In this document: positions 34,651-42,060 of the stretch, piece by piece | How the letters are laid out: each line of letters starts with the position of its first letter | Position numbering within the stretch: the first letter of the stretch is position 1 | Assembly (NCBI GenBank): GCA_947172645.1 | Contig: CAMWBY010000009.1 | Span: forward strand, 62,001-126,000 | Length of the DNA: 64,000 nt | Source of the DNA: an uncultured Lachnospiraceae bacterium | GTDB taxonomy: Bacteria; Bacillota; Clostridia; Lachnospirales; Lachnospiraceae | Reading direction: 5' to 3' | Position numbers and translations under genes: made by a program | The notes under the pieces: model-generated | Told to the model about the DNA's origin: nothing | The model's database searches: none | What the model saw: only the letters and a program-made list of their open reading frames with translations

Positions 34651-35727
34651 ATGTTTGATAAGTTAGAGGATTTGCTGAGAAAGTTTGAAGAAATCATGAA
34701 TGAGCTGAGCGAGCCTACCGTTGCCGACAATCAGGAGCGGTTCCGGGCACTGATGAAGGAGCAGAGCAATCTGACGCCAATCGTGGATGCGTATAAAGAA
34801 TACAAGAAGTGCAGGCAGGATATTGAAGATTCCCTTTCTATGTTAGAAGGCGAGTCCGACGACGAGATGCGGGAGATGTTGAAAGACGAGCTTGCCGAGG
34901 CTAAGAAGCGAGTGGAAGAACTGGAACAGAAGCTAAAGATTCTTCTTCTGCCGAAAGACCCGAATGATGAAAAGAATGTTATCGTGGAGATACGTGCCGG
35001 TGCGGGCGGTGACGAGGCGGCGCTTTTTGCAGCGGAAATTTATCGTATGTATGTGCATTATGCCGAGGGCAGACGCTGGAAAGTGGAGACGATGGAAGTG
35101 GAAGAAATCGGCATTGGCGGCATGAAGAGTGTTACGTTTATGGTGACGGGGCAGGGTGCTTATTCCGTATTAAAATATGAGAGCGGCGTGCATCGCGTGC
35201 AGCGCGTGCCGGAGACGGAGAGCGGCGGGCGTATTCACACCTCCACCATCAGCGTTGCGGTCATGCCCGAAGTGGACGAAGATATAGATATCGTAATAGA
35301 GGATAAGGATATACGAATAGATGTAATGCGGGCGTCCGGGAACGGGGGGCAGTGCGTAAATACCACGGATTCAGCGGTGCGGCTGACCCATTACCCGACG
35401 GGGATTGTGGTGTACAGCCAGACCGAGAAGTCCCAGATTCAGAATAAAGCGAAAGCGTTCGCACTGTTGAAGGCGAAGCTCTATGACATGGAACAGCAGC
35501 AGCGCCACGACGCGGAGGCGGAGATGCGCAGAAGCCAGATTGGTACGGGCGACCGTTCCGAGAAGATTAGGACATATAATTTCCCACAGGGGCGTGTCAC
35601 AGACCATCGAATTAACCTGACTATCTATAAACTGGATAAGGTGATGAATGGGGATATTCAGGAGATTATCGACGCATGTATCGCAGCCGACCAGGCAGCG
35701 AAGCTGTCGAAGATGAATGAAAATTAA
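34651..35727 (+). CDS. prfA: Peptide chain release factor 1, 358 aa
   Basis: Recognises UAA and UAG. The N-terminal helical domain, the PXT-like codon-recognition region and the catalytic loop [16 protein letters not shown] with GGQ at 232-234 are all present; the length is standard. ATG 34651 has ACGGAGG six bases upstream; the frame opens at 34624. The last 19 coding bases (35709-35727) recur exactly at 36890-36908, which marks an insertion behind this gene. The terminator expected after prfA lies only at 36925, after that repeat. Confidence 0.96.
   Translation: MFDKLEDLLRKFEEIMNELSEPTVADNQERFRALMKEQSNLTPIVDAYKEYKKCRQDIEDSLSMLEGESDDEMREMLKDELAEAKKRVEELEQKLKILLLPKDPNDEKNVIVEIRAGAGGDEAALFAAEIYRMYVHYAEGRRWKVETMEVEEIGIGGMKSVTFMVTGQGAYSVLKYESGVHRVQRVPETESGGRIHTSTISVAVMPEVDEDIDIVIEDKDIRIDVMRASGNGGQCVNTTDSAVRLTHYPTGIVVYSQTEKSQIQNKAKAFALLKAKLYDMEQQQRHDAEAEMRRSQIGTGDRSEKIRTYNFPQGRVTDHRINLTIYKLDKVMNGDIQEIIDACIAADQAAKLSKMNEN
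35709..35727 (+). repeat. 19-base direct repeat, left copy (3' end of prfA)
   Basis: GAAGATGAATGAAAATTAA, the last codons and stop of prfA, repeated without mismatch at 36890-36908. The pair flanks the acetyltransferase relic and the retropepsin gene pair. Confidence 0.9.
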
Positions 35728-35730
35728 GCG

Positions 35731-35996
35731 ATGGGTGATATTCGTATAACAGAAAGAGATAATATTGATAAAAAGTCAACTTGTACGAGAGAGATTCTAG
35801 CGATGCTGCCGGAATAGTTTGGAAATAAGCATACGGGTTATTTGTGTGTGGTGTACTTCCGGAATATCAGCACAATGGCGTAGGAAAAGCGTTGTATCGG
35901 GCTGTGGAAAGTTATTTGATGCAGAGAGGGTGTAAGTATGTGGTTGTCAAAACACTAAATGTGGGACGAGGGAAATCCCTGCTTAATTATGCTTAA
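35731..35996 (+). pseudogene. Decayed GNAT acetyltransferase
   Basis: ATG 35731 gives MGDIRITERDNIDKKS and continues to LAMLPE, where a TAG stands in place of the Trp of the usual LPEWFG motif. A second frame then gives HNGVGKALYRAVESYLMQRG, the acetyl-CoA-binding P-loop motif (Q/HxxGxGK/A), ending at TAA 35994-35996. Part of the middle is missing. At least one nonsense change and one frameshift make it inactive. Confidence 0.75.
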
Positions 35997-36021
35997 GGTG
36001 TTGGCGTAAGTGGAATGTCGG

Positions 36022-36050
36022 TTGTGCCATTTTGGGTGTAATGATATAAT
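36022..36050 (+). promoter_or_regulatory. Promoter of the retropepsin pair
   Basis: TTGTGC (36022-36027), 17-base spacer, TATAAT (36045-36050). The whole 29-base stretch matches the promoter of the restriction-modification operon at 37127-37155 at 25 of 29 positions. Confidence 0.7.
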
Positions 36051-36107
36051 AATATTGAGAAAAGTCGTTTAAAAGCCGAATGTTTCAAACTCGTAGTAGG
36101 AAGGGAT

Positions 36108-36350
36108 GTGCTATTTGTGACAGAACGAATGACGTGGGAGCAAATACAAAAAAAATATCCGAATCAGTGGGTTGGATTAGTTGATGTTCAGTATCAGAAT
36201 GATGATGGGATATCTGTAGAATCTGCTGTTGTAAAATATACGGATAAAACGAAATCTGAGTTAACCAGATTGGTATTAAAAGGGGAGATTATTTCCCGGC
36301 ATACGAATCCAGAAGGTTATTTACAGCTTGGAATGGTGGGCGTGTTATGA
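36108..36350 (+). CDS. Hypothetical protein, partner of the retropepsin-like gene, 80 aa
   Basis: A small soluble protein containing MTWEQIQKKYPNQWVGLVDV, then YTDKTKSELTRLVLKGEII. The start may be GTG 36108, GTG 36117 or ATG 36129; AGGAAGG at 36098-36104 fits GTG 36117 best. The gene overlaps the next one by four bases (ATGA), so both proteins are made together. The family is common in Clostridia as a partner of small aspartic-protease-like genes, as far as I recall, but its role is unknown. The pairing resembles a two-gene toxin-antitoxin or protease-regulator unit without proof. Confidence 0.75.
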   Translation: MLFVTERMTWEQIQKKYPNQWVGLVDVQYQNDDGISVESAVVKYTDKTKSELTRLVLKGEIISRHTNPEGYLQLGMVGVL

Positions 36351-36802
36351 AGCAGTATACAATGAAACTGGATAATACAAGACAAAGACCTGTGGTTATC
36401 TTAAATAATGGGCTTACTGCGCTGCTGGATACGGGAGCGTATATCCCGGTATGGACTGATGATGAAGAAATACTTATATCGGAGCTTGGAGCTGAATTGG
36501 TTAGAAAAGATGTTCCGTTGTCAGGGTTTGGTGGTTGTACACAAGGAAATATGTATAAAGTAAATATAGATATTGGTGGTATTTTATATCCTAATATGCA
36601 TCTCATTGCAAATAACGATATAAATGCCACCTTTAATCTTATCTTGAGTGCAACCATGTTTGCGGGCCTTATTTACCAGATTGATACAGTGAATCATATG
36701 CTCAATATAGAAATCCCTGATGGGGAGAGTAATGTACGAAACTTGAGAATCGTGAATGAGGAGGGTAAGGTTTTTGTGCTCTGTAGTGCGGTAGAGATTT
36801 AG
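36347..36802 (+). CDS. Retropepsin-like aspartic protease domain protein, 151 aa
   Basis: The core of a single-lobe aspartic protease is visible: NNGLTALLDTGAYIPVW (residues about 20-36), where DTGA is the active-site motif, and a second hydrophobic-hydrophobic-Gly region later (LILSATMFAGLIYQID). Retropepsins work as homodimers. It has no signal peptide or membrane segment and is expected in the cytosol. The ATG overlaps the stop of the 80-residue partner gene. After its TAG stop the same frame continues for 32 codons (TPKSFFKRKYDNYVGSLLRQ...) to a TGA inside the 19-base repeat, so the stop may be a recent mutation. Function unknown. Confidence 0.78.
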   Translation: MKQYTMKLDNTRQRPVVILNNGLTALLDTGAYIPVWTDDEEILISELGAELVRKDVPLSGFGGCTQGNMYKVNIDIGGILYPNMHLIANNDINATFNLILSATMFAGLIYQIDTVNHMLNIEIPDGESNVRNLRIVNEEGKVFVLCSAVEI

Positions 36803-36889
36803 ACGCCTAAAAGTTTTTTTAAAAGAAAATATGATAACTATGTAGGAAGTCTGTTACGACAGGCATATGAAGATGCCAGAATCAGAAAT

Positions 36890-36908
36890 GAAGATGAATG
36901 AAAATTAA
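36890..36908 (+). repeat. 19-base direct repeat, right copy
   Basis: Exact copy of the 3' end of prfA (35709-35727). Just downstream is the terminator that would be expected directly behind prfA. See the left copy. Confidence 0.9.
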
Positions 36909-36924
36909 AGTGTTGCCTGACGGC

Positions 36925-36967
36925 ATGGAAATCGGTTCGTTTTGGGAGAAAAATGAGCCGATTTTTT
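36925..36967 (+). terminator. Rho-independent terminator, probably the original prfA terminator
   Basis: AAATCGGTTCGTTTT/AAAATGAGCCGATTT stem, loop GGGAG, then six T residues. A related terminator at 40410-40450 shares most of its bases. From here to 37222 I see only the RM promoter; no gene lies in 36803-37222. Confidence 0.8.
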
Positions 36968-37126
36968 GTTTTTGTGGGATATAGTTGACTTCACAGCATC
37001 AATTTACTTTCATAGCTTATTTCGCAGCTGCTTCGTAGATGTTGATTCGAAGTTGACTGTATTTTAATGTGAGTATCGTGTTATGATGGTGCGGGCGCAG
37101 ACGGTCGGCAGATGAATAGATTGTTA

Positions 37127-37155
37127 TTGTGGCATTTTGGGCGGAATGCTATAAT
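37127..37155 (+). promoter_or_regulatory. Promoter of the restriction-modification operon
   Basis: TTGTGG (37127-37132), 17-base spacer, TATAAT (37150-37155), 67 bases before the ATG. It matches the promoter of the retropepsin pair (36022-36050) at 25 of 29 positions, including the spacer. Confidence 0.7.
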
Positions 37156-37222
37156 ATGTATGTAAGTTAGTTGAAAATCGGATAAGACAGGGATTCAAAT
37201 TTAAATATGGGGAGAAATACAA

Positions 37223-38998
37223 ATGAAAGATGGATATATCATAGATTTTATTTCAGGATTGGAGGTAAAGGCAACGCCGGAAGAGGTGGAGGCTGTTCAG
37301 GTTTTTTCGAGAATACTTGTTGAAGACTATGGCTATCCGAAGAATTTCATTATAACACATCCCCAGTACAGAGTAAAAGTAAGACCCTCCGATGAAAAAA
37401 AGGAGTATCCCATTGATATAGGGGTCTTTTCTGATAAGGTAAAGGATGAAGACAGCATTAGAATTATTGTAGAATGCAAAAAGAAAAGCAGGAGAGACGG
37501 CAGGAGCCAGTTAGAGGATTATTTAAGATTTTCCAAAGCGCAATTAGGCGTTTGGTTTAATGGAGAAGAACGGTTTTTTATTCGGAAATATGAGAAAGAC
37601 GGGCAGGTTTCCTTCAATGAAATACCGAATATTCCAAGATATGGACAAAGAATCGAGGATATTGGTAAGTTTAAGCGGCGGGATTTAAAACCGACGCATA
37701 ATTTGAAATCTACATTCCGGGCAATACGAAATCATTTGGCGGCCAATACGGTTGGGGCGACGAGAGACGAGGTTTTAGCCCAGCAAATGATTAATTTGAT
37801 TTTCTGTAAAATATATGATGAAAGATTTACGGAACCTGATGAAATTGTGACGTTTCGGGCAGGGGTAGACGAAGAATCCCAGGAAGTGCAAGAAAGAATT
37901 TTAAAATTATTTCAAAAAGTGAAGAGGAAGTATAAAGAAGTAATAGACAACAATGATGATATTACATTGGATGCTAAATCTATTGTGTATGTTGTGGGTG
38001 AATTGCAGAACTATTGCTTGATTGAGGCGGAACGGGACACCATAGCAGACGCTTTTGAGACATTTATCGGACATGCGCTGAAAGGAGGGCAGGGGCAGTT
38101 TTTTACACCGAGGAATGTGGTGAAAATGATTGTTGATATATTAAATCCTTCGGATGAAGATTATATGATTGACCCTTCGTGCGGAAGCGGAGGTTTTTTG
38201 GTGGAGGCTTTGAGGCATGTATGGAAAAGGCTGGATGCGGATGGAGAGAAGTACCATTGGAATGCCGCAAACCTGAAAGAAGAAAAAATGGAAGTTGCAC
38301 TGAATAAAATATGCGGCATAGATAAAGATTACTTTTTGTCCAAAGTTGCAAAAGCGTATATGGCTATTTTAGGGGATGGAAAAAGTGGTATTTTTTGTGA
38401 AGATAGCCTGGACATGATGCAGAACTGGCAGGATAAGACAAAGATTAAAATAGGAGCGGGAAAATTCAGCATATTGATGACTAATCCGCCTTTTGGTTCT
38501 AAAATACCAGTCAGAGGCGAGGAGAAGTTAAAGCAGTATGACCTGGCTTATAAGTGGAAGTTTGATAACAAATCCGATACGTGGAAAAGAGGTAAGTTGA
38601 AGGAAAAGGAATCCCCGCAAGTGCTTTTTATTGAACGGGATGTTCAATTATTGGCGAATTATGGCCGAATGGGAATTGTTCTACCGGACGGGGTTTTCGG
38701 AAATGATACATTTGGTTATATTCGAAACTGGTTAAGAGAGCAGGGAAGAATTTTAGCGATTATAGATATTCCGGTGGAAACATTTCAACCGAACACATCC
38801 ACGAAGACAAGCGTGCTGATATTCCAGAAGCTTCCGGAGGATAAAATACCGGATGAATACGAGATATTTATGTGTATAGCAGAGACATGCGGGCATGACA
38901 GAAGAGGAAACGAAATTTTTAGTGACGATATTAAAAAAGTGGCGGAAGAATATCATCGCTGGGCAAAGATACAAGGATTAGAAGGAAGTGCAGATTAG
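37223..38998 (+). CDS. Fused restriction nuclease - N6-adenine methyltransferase (BcgI-A-like), 591 aa
   Basis: Residues 1-150 form a type I R-like N-terminal nuclease domain: Asp65 (YPIDIGVF), Glu84 and Lys86 (IIVECKKK), the PD-(D/E)XK pattern. Residues about 260-560 are an HsdM-like methylase with motif I DPSCGSGGF (317-325) and motif IV NPPF (421-424). A helical linker joins the two. No helicase/translocase (HsdR motor) is encoded here, so this is not a classical type I system. The fused nuclease-methylase with a separate specificity subunit has the layout of type IIB/IIG enzymes such as BcgI. It starts at ATG 37223 with GGGGAG 10 bases upstream. The S gene follows after two bases. Confidence 0.82.
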   Translation: MKDGYIIDFISGLEVKATPEEVEAVQVFSRILVEDYGYPKNFIITHPQYRVKVRPSDEKKEYPIDIGVFSDKVKDEDSIRIIVECKKKSRRDGRSQLEDYLRFSKAQLGVWFNGEERFFIRKYEKDGQVSFNEIPNIPRYGQRIEDIGKFKRRDLKPTHNLKSTFRAIRNHLAANTVGATRDEVLAQQMINLIFCKIYDERFTEPDEIVTFRAGVDEESQEVQERILKLFQKVKRKYKEVIDNNDDITLDAKSIVYVVGELQNYCLIEAERDTIADAFETFIGHALKGGQGQFFTPRNVVKMIVDILNPSDEDYMIDPSCGSGGFLVEALRHVWKRLDADGEKYHWNAANLKEEKMEVALNKICGIDKDYFLSKVAKAYMAILGDGKSGIFCEDSLDMMQNWQDKTKIKIGAGKFSILMTNPPFGSKIPVRGEEKLKQYDLAYKWKFDNKSDTWKRGKLKEKESPQVLFIERDVQLLANYGRMGIVLPDGVFGNDTFGYIRNWLREQGRILAIIDIPVETFQPNTSTKTSVLIFQKLPEDKIPDEYEIFMCIAETCGHDRRGNEIFSDDIKKVAEEYHRWAKIQGLEGSAD

Positions 38999-39000
38999 TT

Positions 39001-40395
39001 GTGAAAAAATTTACTGTGTCGACGAAAGATTTACGGTTTGGGGACAGACTGGTTCCGTCATTTTATTATTATACGAAGGTGATAAAAGAAGAAAACAGGA
39101 AAAATGGGGTGGAATATATCACGTTAGGCGAATACAGTGATATTTCAGACGGGGAGCATTCGCATATTGCAAGAAACAGGAAACGCGGAATACGGTATCT
39201 ATACGGAAGAAATATCAAGGAAGGTATTGTAGATTTTGATATGATTTCAGACGATTCTTATATTTCTTCCTTTGATTATCATGCGTTTCCAAGGTGCCAT
39301 ATTAAGGAGAATGACATTCTGATTGCGATTTACGGCACGGTTGGAAAGTCGGCGGTATATAAAAGTGCGTATATCGGAGAGGCCGGCATACCGAGGCATA
39401 TTGCAAATATATCTTTAAAAGGAAACTGTCCGGTTTCACCGGAATATTTGACTGCATATTTTCGCTCTAAGGCAGGCAAACACCAAATATTCAGTTTAAT
39501 AACGGGAAATATACAACAACTGTTATCTCTTAAAAATTTGCGGGAGTTTGAGGTGCCTGTGATTGCGCAGGAAGTTATACATACCATTACAGATAACGAA
39601 AAAAATGCCATAGAATGCGAAACGCAGGCGCAAAGACTTATTTTGCAGGCGCAGCAAAAATTATATATGGGATTGAATTTCGATATTAGGGCAGTGAAGA
39701 GAGAGTTTTCTTTTGGAGTTCAATATTCCCAACTGCAAGAAAGCAGTATTTGGTCCACAAATTACTATGATACATTATATGTAAAGACGGCGGAATGCCT
39801 GAAGGAATATAACCAGGCGGTCCAGTTGAGAGAGATAGTGGATACAGGCAATGGTGATGAGGTGGGAAGTGATAATTATAAAGAGTTTACGCAGAGAGAA
39901 AACGGGGATAAGCCGTTTATCCGCACATCGGACATTGTAAATTGGGAAGTAGATTTGTATCCCGATTATTATGTTTCTTCAGATACGCTAAACGATATCA
40001 AGCAGAGTGTAAGACCTGGCGATGTTATTTTTACAAAAGATGGGAAAATAGGCTGTGTAGGACTCATAACAGATGCGGATGATGTGATTCTGTCATCAGG
40101 TATTGAGATTTTGAGAGTGAAAAGTTCAGCGGAAAAACTGAATATTACGCCAGAATATTTATTTACTGCATTATCAATTCCTGAGATTGGAGGGTACGGC
40201 TCAATTCGTCGGACGGTGGTGGCATCTACAATACCGCATTTACGGGTAGAACGGTTAAAGGATATTGAGGTGCCGGTGATTGCGGCGGATGCGATGAAAG
40301 AAATTACAAAATTGATTAAAGAAGCGTTTCAATTTAAGGCAAGTAGAAAAAGGCTTCTAAAACAAAACGAATTAATATTGGAAAAGTTTTTTTAA
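39001..40395 (+). CDS. Restriction-modification specificity subunit (HsdS-like), 464 aa
   Basis: Two target-recognition domains (about 20-200 and 250-440), each followed by a helical conserved spacer: one near 200-225 (NEKNAIECETQAQRLILQAQ) and one at the C-terminus (ASRKRLLKQNELILEKFF). Repeated LREFEVPVIAQE and LKDIEVPVIAAD segments mark the ends of the two half-repeats. The protein recognises a bipartite DNA site and docks the nuclease-methylase encoded directly upstream. GTG 39001 starts two bases after the preceding stop. Unlike most type I S subunits, no phase-variable or inverted copy is nearby. Confidence 0.85.
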   Translation: MKKFTVSTKDLRFGDRLVPSFYYYTKVIKEENRKNGVEYITLGEYSDISDGEHSHIARNRKRGIRYLYGRNIKEGIVDFDMISDDSYISSFDYHAFPRCHIKENDILIAIYGTVGKSAVYKSAYIGEAGIPRHIANISLKGNCPVSPEYLTAYFRSKAGKHQIFSLITGNIQQLLSLKNLREFEVPVIAQEVIHTITDNEKNAIECETQAQRLILQAQQKLYMGLNFDIRAVKREFSFGVQYSQLQESSIWSTNYYDTLYVKTAECLKEYNQAVQLREIVDTGNGDEVGSDNYKEFTQRENGDKPFIRTSDIVNWEVDLYPDYYVSSDTLNDIKQSVRPGDVIFTKDGKIGCVGLITDADDVILSSGIEILRVKSSAEKLNITPEYLFTALSIPEIGGYGSIRRTVVASTIPHLRVERLKDIEVPVIAADAMKEITKLIKEAFQFKASRKRLLKQNELILEKFF

Positions 40396-40409
40396 CATAA
40401 TCATATAGA

Positions 40410-40450
40410 ATGGAAACCGGTTCATTTAGGATAAACATGAACCGATTTTT
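40410..40450 (+). terminator. Rho-independent terminator of the restriction-modification operon
   Basis: AACCGGTTCAT/ATGAACCGATT stem followed by TTTTTA, 15 bases behind the S gene. Related in sequence to 36925-36967. Confidence 0.8.
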
Positions 40451-40490
40451 ATAGCTGTTGTAAACCAAATGATTATTGAATAAGTTATGT

Positions 40491-40527
40491 GGCTATGATA
40501 AGCATATGGCAAATGCTTATCATAGCC
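40491..40527. terminator. Perfect 15-base hairpin between convergent units
   Basis: GGCTATGATAAGCAT - ATGGCAA - ATGCTTATCATAGCC, followed on the plus strand by TTGTGTTTTATTT. A strong symmetrical stem between the RM operon and the opposing toxin-antitoxin locus; it could end transcription from both sides. Confidence 0.7.
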
Positions 40528-40534
40528 TTGTGTT

Positions 40535-40955
40535 TTATTTAACTGTATTTAAAATGTCCAGAAATTCTTTTGCCGTGACAATAAAAGGTTTTGCCGGAAA
40601 GTGTTTCATGTTTCCGGTAACAAGGTATGCATTAACCTCTTGCTTTTCAACGACGACTTCATAAAATGGCAAGTCTTTCATATCAGGCAGCAAAACACCA
40701 GTTGGCGTAGGTAGGTACGACGCGCTCACCATATTTTTCAATGGTCTGAAGCAGCATATTGACGGACTCATCTGAAAAATGAAATCTTGTACGTCGCAGT
40801 ACTTCGTTGTATTCATTCAGAATATCATCACTGAAAAGAGGAATGACCTCACCGGAGAATACCTTTCCGACAACCAGAACTGTGGCGGCATCATCATGAC
40901 TTGAGAGCAATGCAGAGACAAGGATATTTGTGTCGATTACTGCATAGCAAATCAT
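40535..40955 (-). pseudogene. PIN-domain toxin, frameshifted by a 4-base duplication
   Basis: From ATG 40955 (reverse) the frame reads MICYAVIDTNILVSALLSSH and FSDDILNEYNEVLRRTRFHF, a PIN-family toxin N-terminus with Asp8. It goes out of frame at the tandem GTAG-GTAG at 40707-40714 and stops at 40683. The second frame (from about 40718 to 40535) gives PTGVLLPDMKDLPFYEVVVE and YLVTGNMKHFPAKPFIVTAK, the expected C-terminus. Removing one GTAG unit restores a single protein of about 138 residues. ATG directly abuts the antitoxin stop, with GGAGGTG upstream. The COG1569 type normally acts as an RNase. Confidence 0.85.
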
Positions 40956-41249
40956 CTATTCACCTCCGTACCGTGTTTGCCTGATTTCTTCATTGATTTC
41001 ATCTAAGGTTAAATCCTGAATACCGTTTTCCTTTGCCTCGGCTCGCAGAGCAAGAAAAGCCTGCATTCCAGAGGCTCTGGACACCTCTTTGGAAGCTTGT
41101 ATTTCAAACGGAATTTTTCTTTCACGGACGACAGCCCGTGCAAATATATTAAATGCGGTCGTTGCATTCATTCCGAAATCTGTACAAAGGGCATCGAATT
41201 GATGCTTCAAATTCTCATCCATTCGGATGCTGAAAGTAGCCTGTGCCAT
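40956..41249 (-). CDS. RelB/DinJ-type antitoxin, 97 aa
   Basis: MAQATFSIRMDENLKHQFDA is a ribbon-helix-helix DNA-binding N-terminus as in RelB/DinJ, followed by MNATTAFNIFARAVVRERKIPFE and a C-terminal toxin-binding tail. ATG 41249 (reverse) is preferred, because an AAGGAGG site lies just upstream and the frame opening at 41300 lacks one. It stops exactly where the PIN toxin ATG begins. The antitoxin is intact while its toxin is broken. It presumably represses its own promoter. Confidence 0.88.
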   Translation of the reverse strand: MAQATFSIRMDENLKHQFDALCTDFGMNATTAFNIFARAVVRERKIPFEIQASKEVSRASGMQAFLALRAEAKENGIQDLTLDEINEEIRQTRYGGE

Positions 41250-41495
41250 AATTGCACCTCCTTTGTCTTTTATTATATTCAAAAAAGACATAAAATGCAA
41301 TAAATATTAACTAATCAGGTGCGAATTTATATAAATTTATATAAAATTTACATAAATAGAATAGGGGTGGATTTGGGCCGAACTTTAAAATTTTTTTGTA
41401 ACCATTTCCACAATCCTGTAATCTAATCAGTATAACACGTGTTAAGCAGTAAAAAGATGCCGCTGCAGAGGCATAAATGCGAGAAAGGCATGGTT

Positions 41496-42044
41496 ATGAA
41501 GATGAAGAACAAAGTAAGCCTGAAATTGGTCGAGAAGGCGGCAAGAGGAAACAGGGAAGCTTTCGGGGAACTGATTATCATGCATCAGGAATACCTGTAC
41601 AGATTGGCGTATATGTACACAAAGAATGAGCAGGATGCCTTGGATGCGGTGCAGGAATGCGCCATGCGCGCAATGATTTCCATGGATAAACTTCGAGAGC
41701 CTGAATATTTTAAGACATGGATTACGCGCATACTGATTAACAGCATTTATCTGGCGCAGAAGAAGAGAAAGAACAGCAGCCCTTTTGAAGAATACAGCGA
41801 GGCGGCGCCGGAACCGTCTATTTCTATAGAGGAAAAAACAGACCTCTATGACGCCATAGACCTGCTTCCGCCCACTTATAAGACTGTGGTGATTTTGCAG
41901 TATTTCCAGGGGATGAAAATAAATGAAATCGCACAGGTCATGAATATACCTACAGGAAGCGTGAAGGCATACCTGTTCCGTGCGAAAGAATCACTTAGGA
42001 ATCAACTGGAAGATGGACATGGAGAGCATGCAAAAGTCGAGTGA
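41496..42044 (+). CDS. ECF-type RNA polymerase sigma factor, 182 aa
   Basis: A sigma-70 family factor of the extracytoplasmic function type with region 2 (FGELIIMHQEYLYRLAYMYT, then DALDAVQECAMRA) and region 4 (DLLPPTYKTVVILQYFQGMK, then INEIAQVMNIPTGSVKAYLFRAKESL). ATG 41496 has GAAAGG seven bases upstream; the ATG at 41490 is too close to that site. It is followed by its DUF4179 partner, which is probably the membrane anti-sigma. A TGTAACC box at 41397-41403 with a downstream GTAATCTA may be an autoregulated ECF promoter; this is weak. Confidence 0.92.
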   Translation: MKMKNKVSLKLVEKAARGNREAFGELIIMHQEYLYRLAYMYTKNEQDALDAVQECAMRAMISMDKLREPEYFKTWITRILINSIYLAQKKRKNSSPFEEYSEAAPEPSISIEEKTDLYDAIDLLPPTYKTVVILQYFQGMKINEIAQVMNIPTGSVKAYLFRAKESLRNQLEDGHGEHAKVE

Positions 42045-42060
42045 GCGGAGACGGTACGGT

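Noticed and set aside
37223-40395. Classical type I restriction system
   Set aside because: There is no HsdR motor; the nuclease domain is fused to the methylase, so BcgI-like is the better call.
40476-40664. 62-codon plus-strand frame over the 3' end of the PIN toxin
   Set aside because: Antisense shadow of the toxin relic; no start signals.
35728-41300. Prophage or integrative element with its own integrase
   Set aside because: No integrase, recombinase, phage structural or conjugation gene is present, only repeats and cargo genes.
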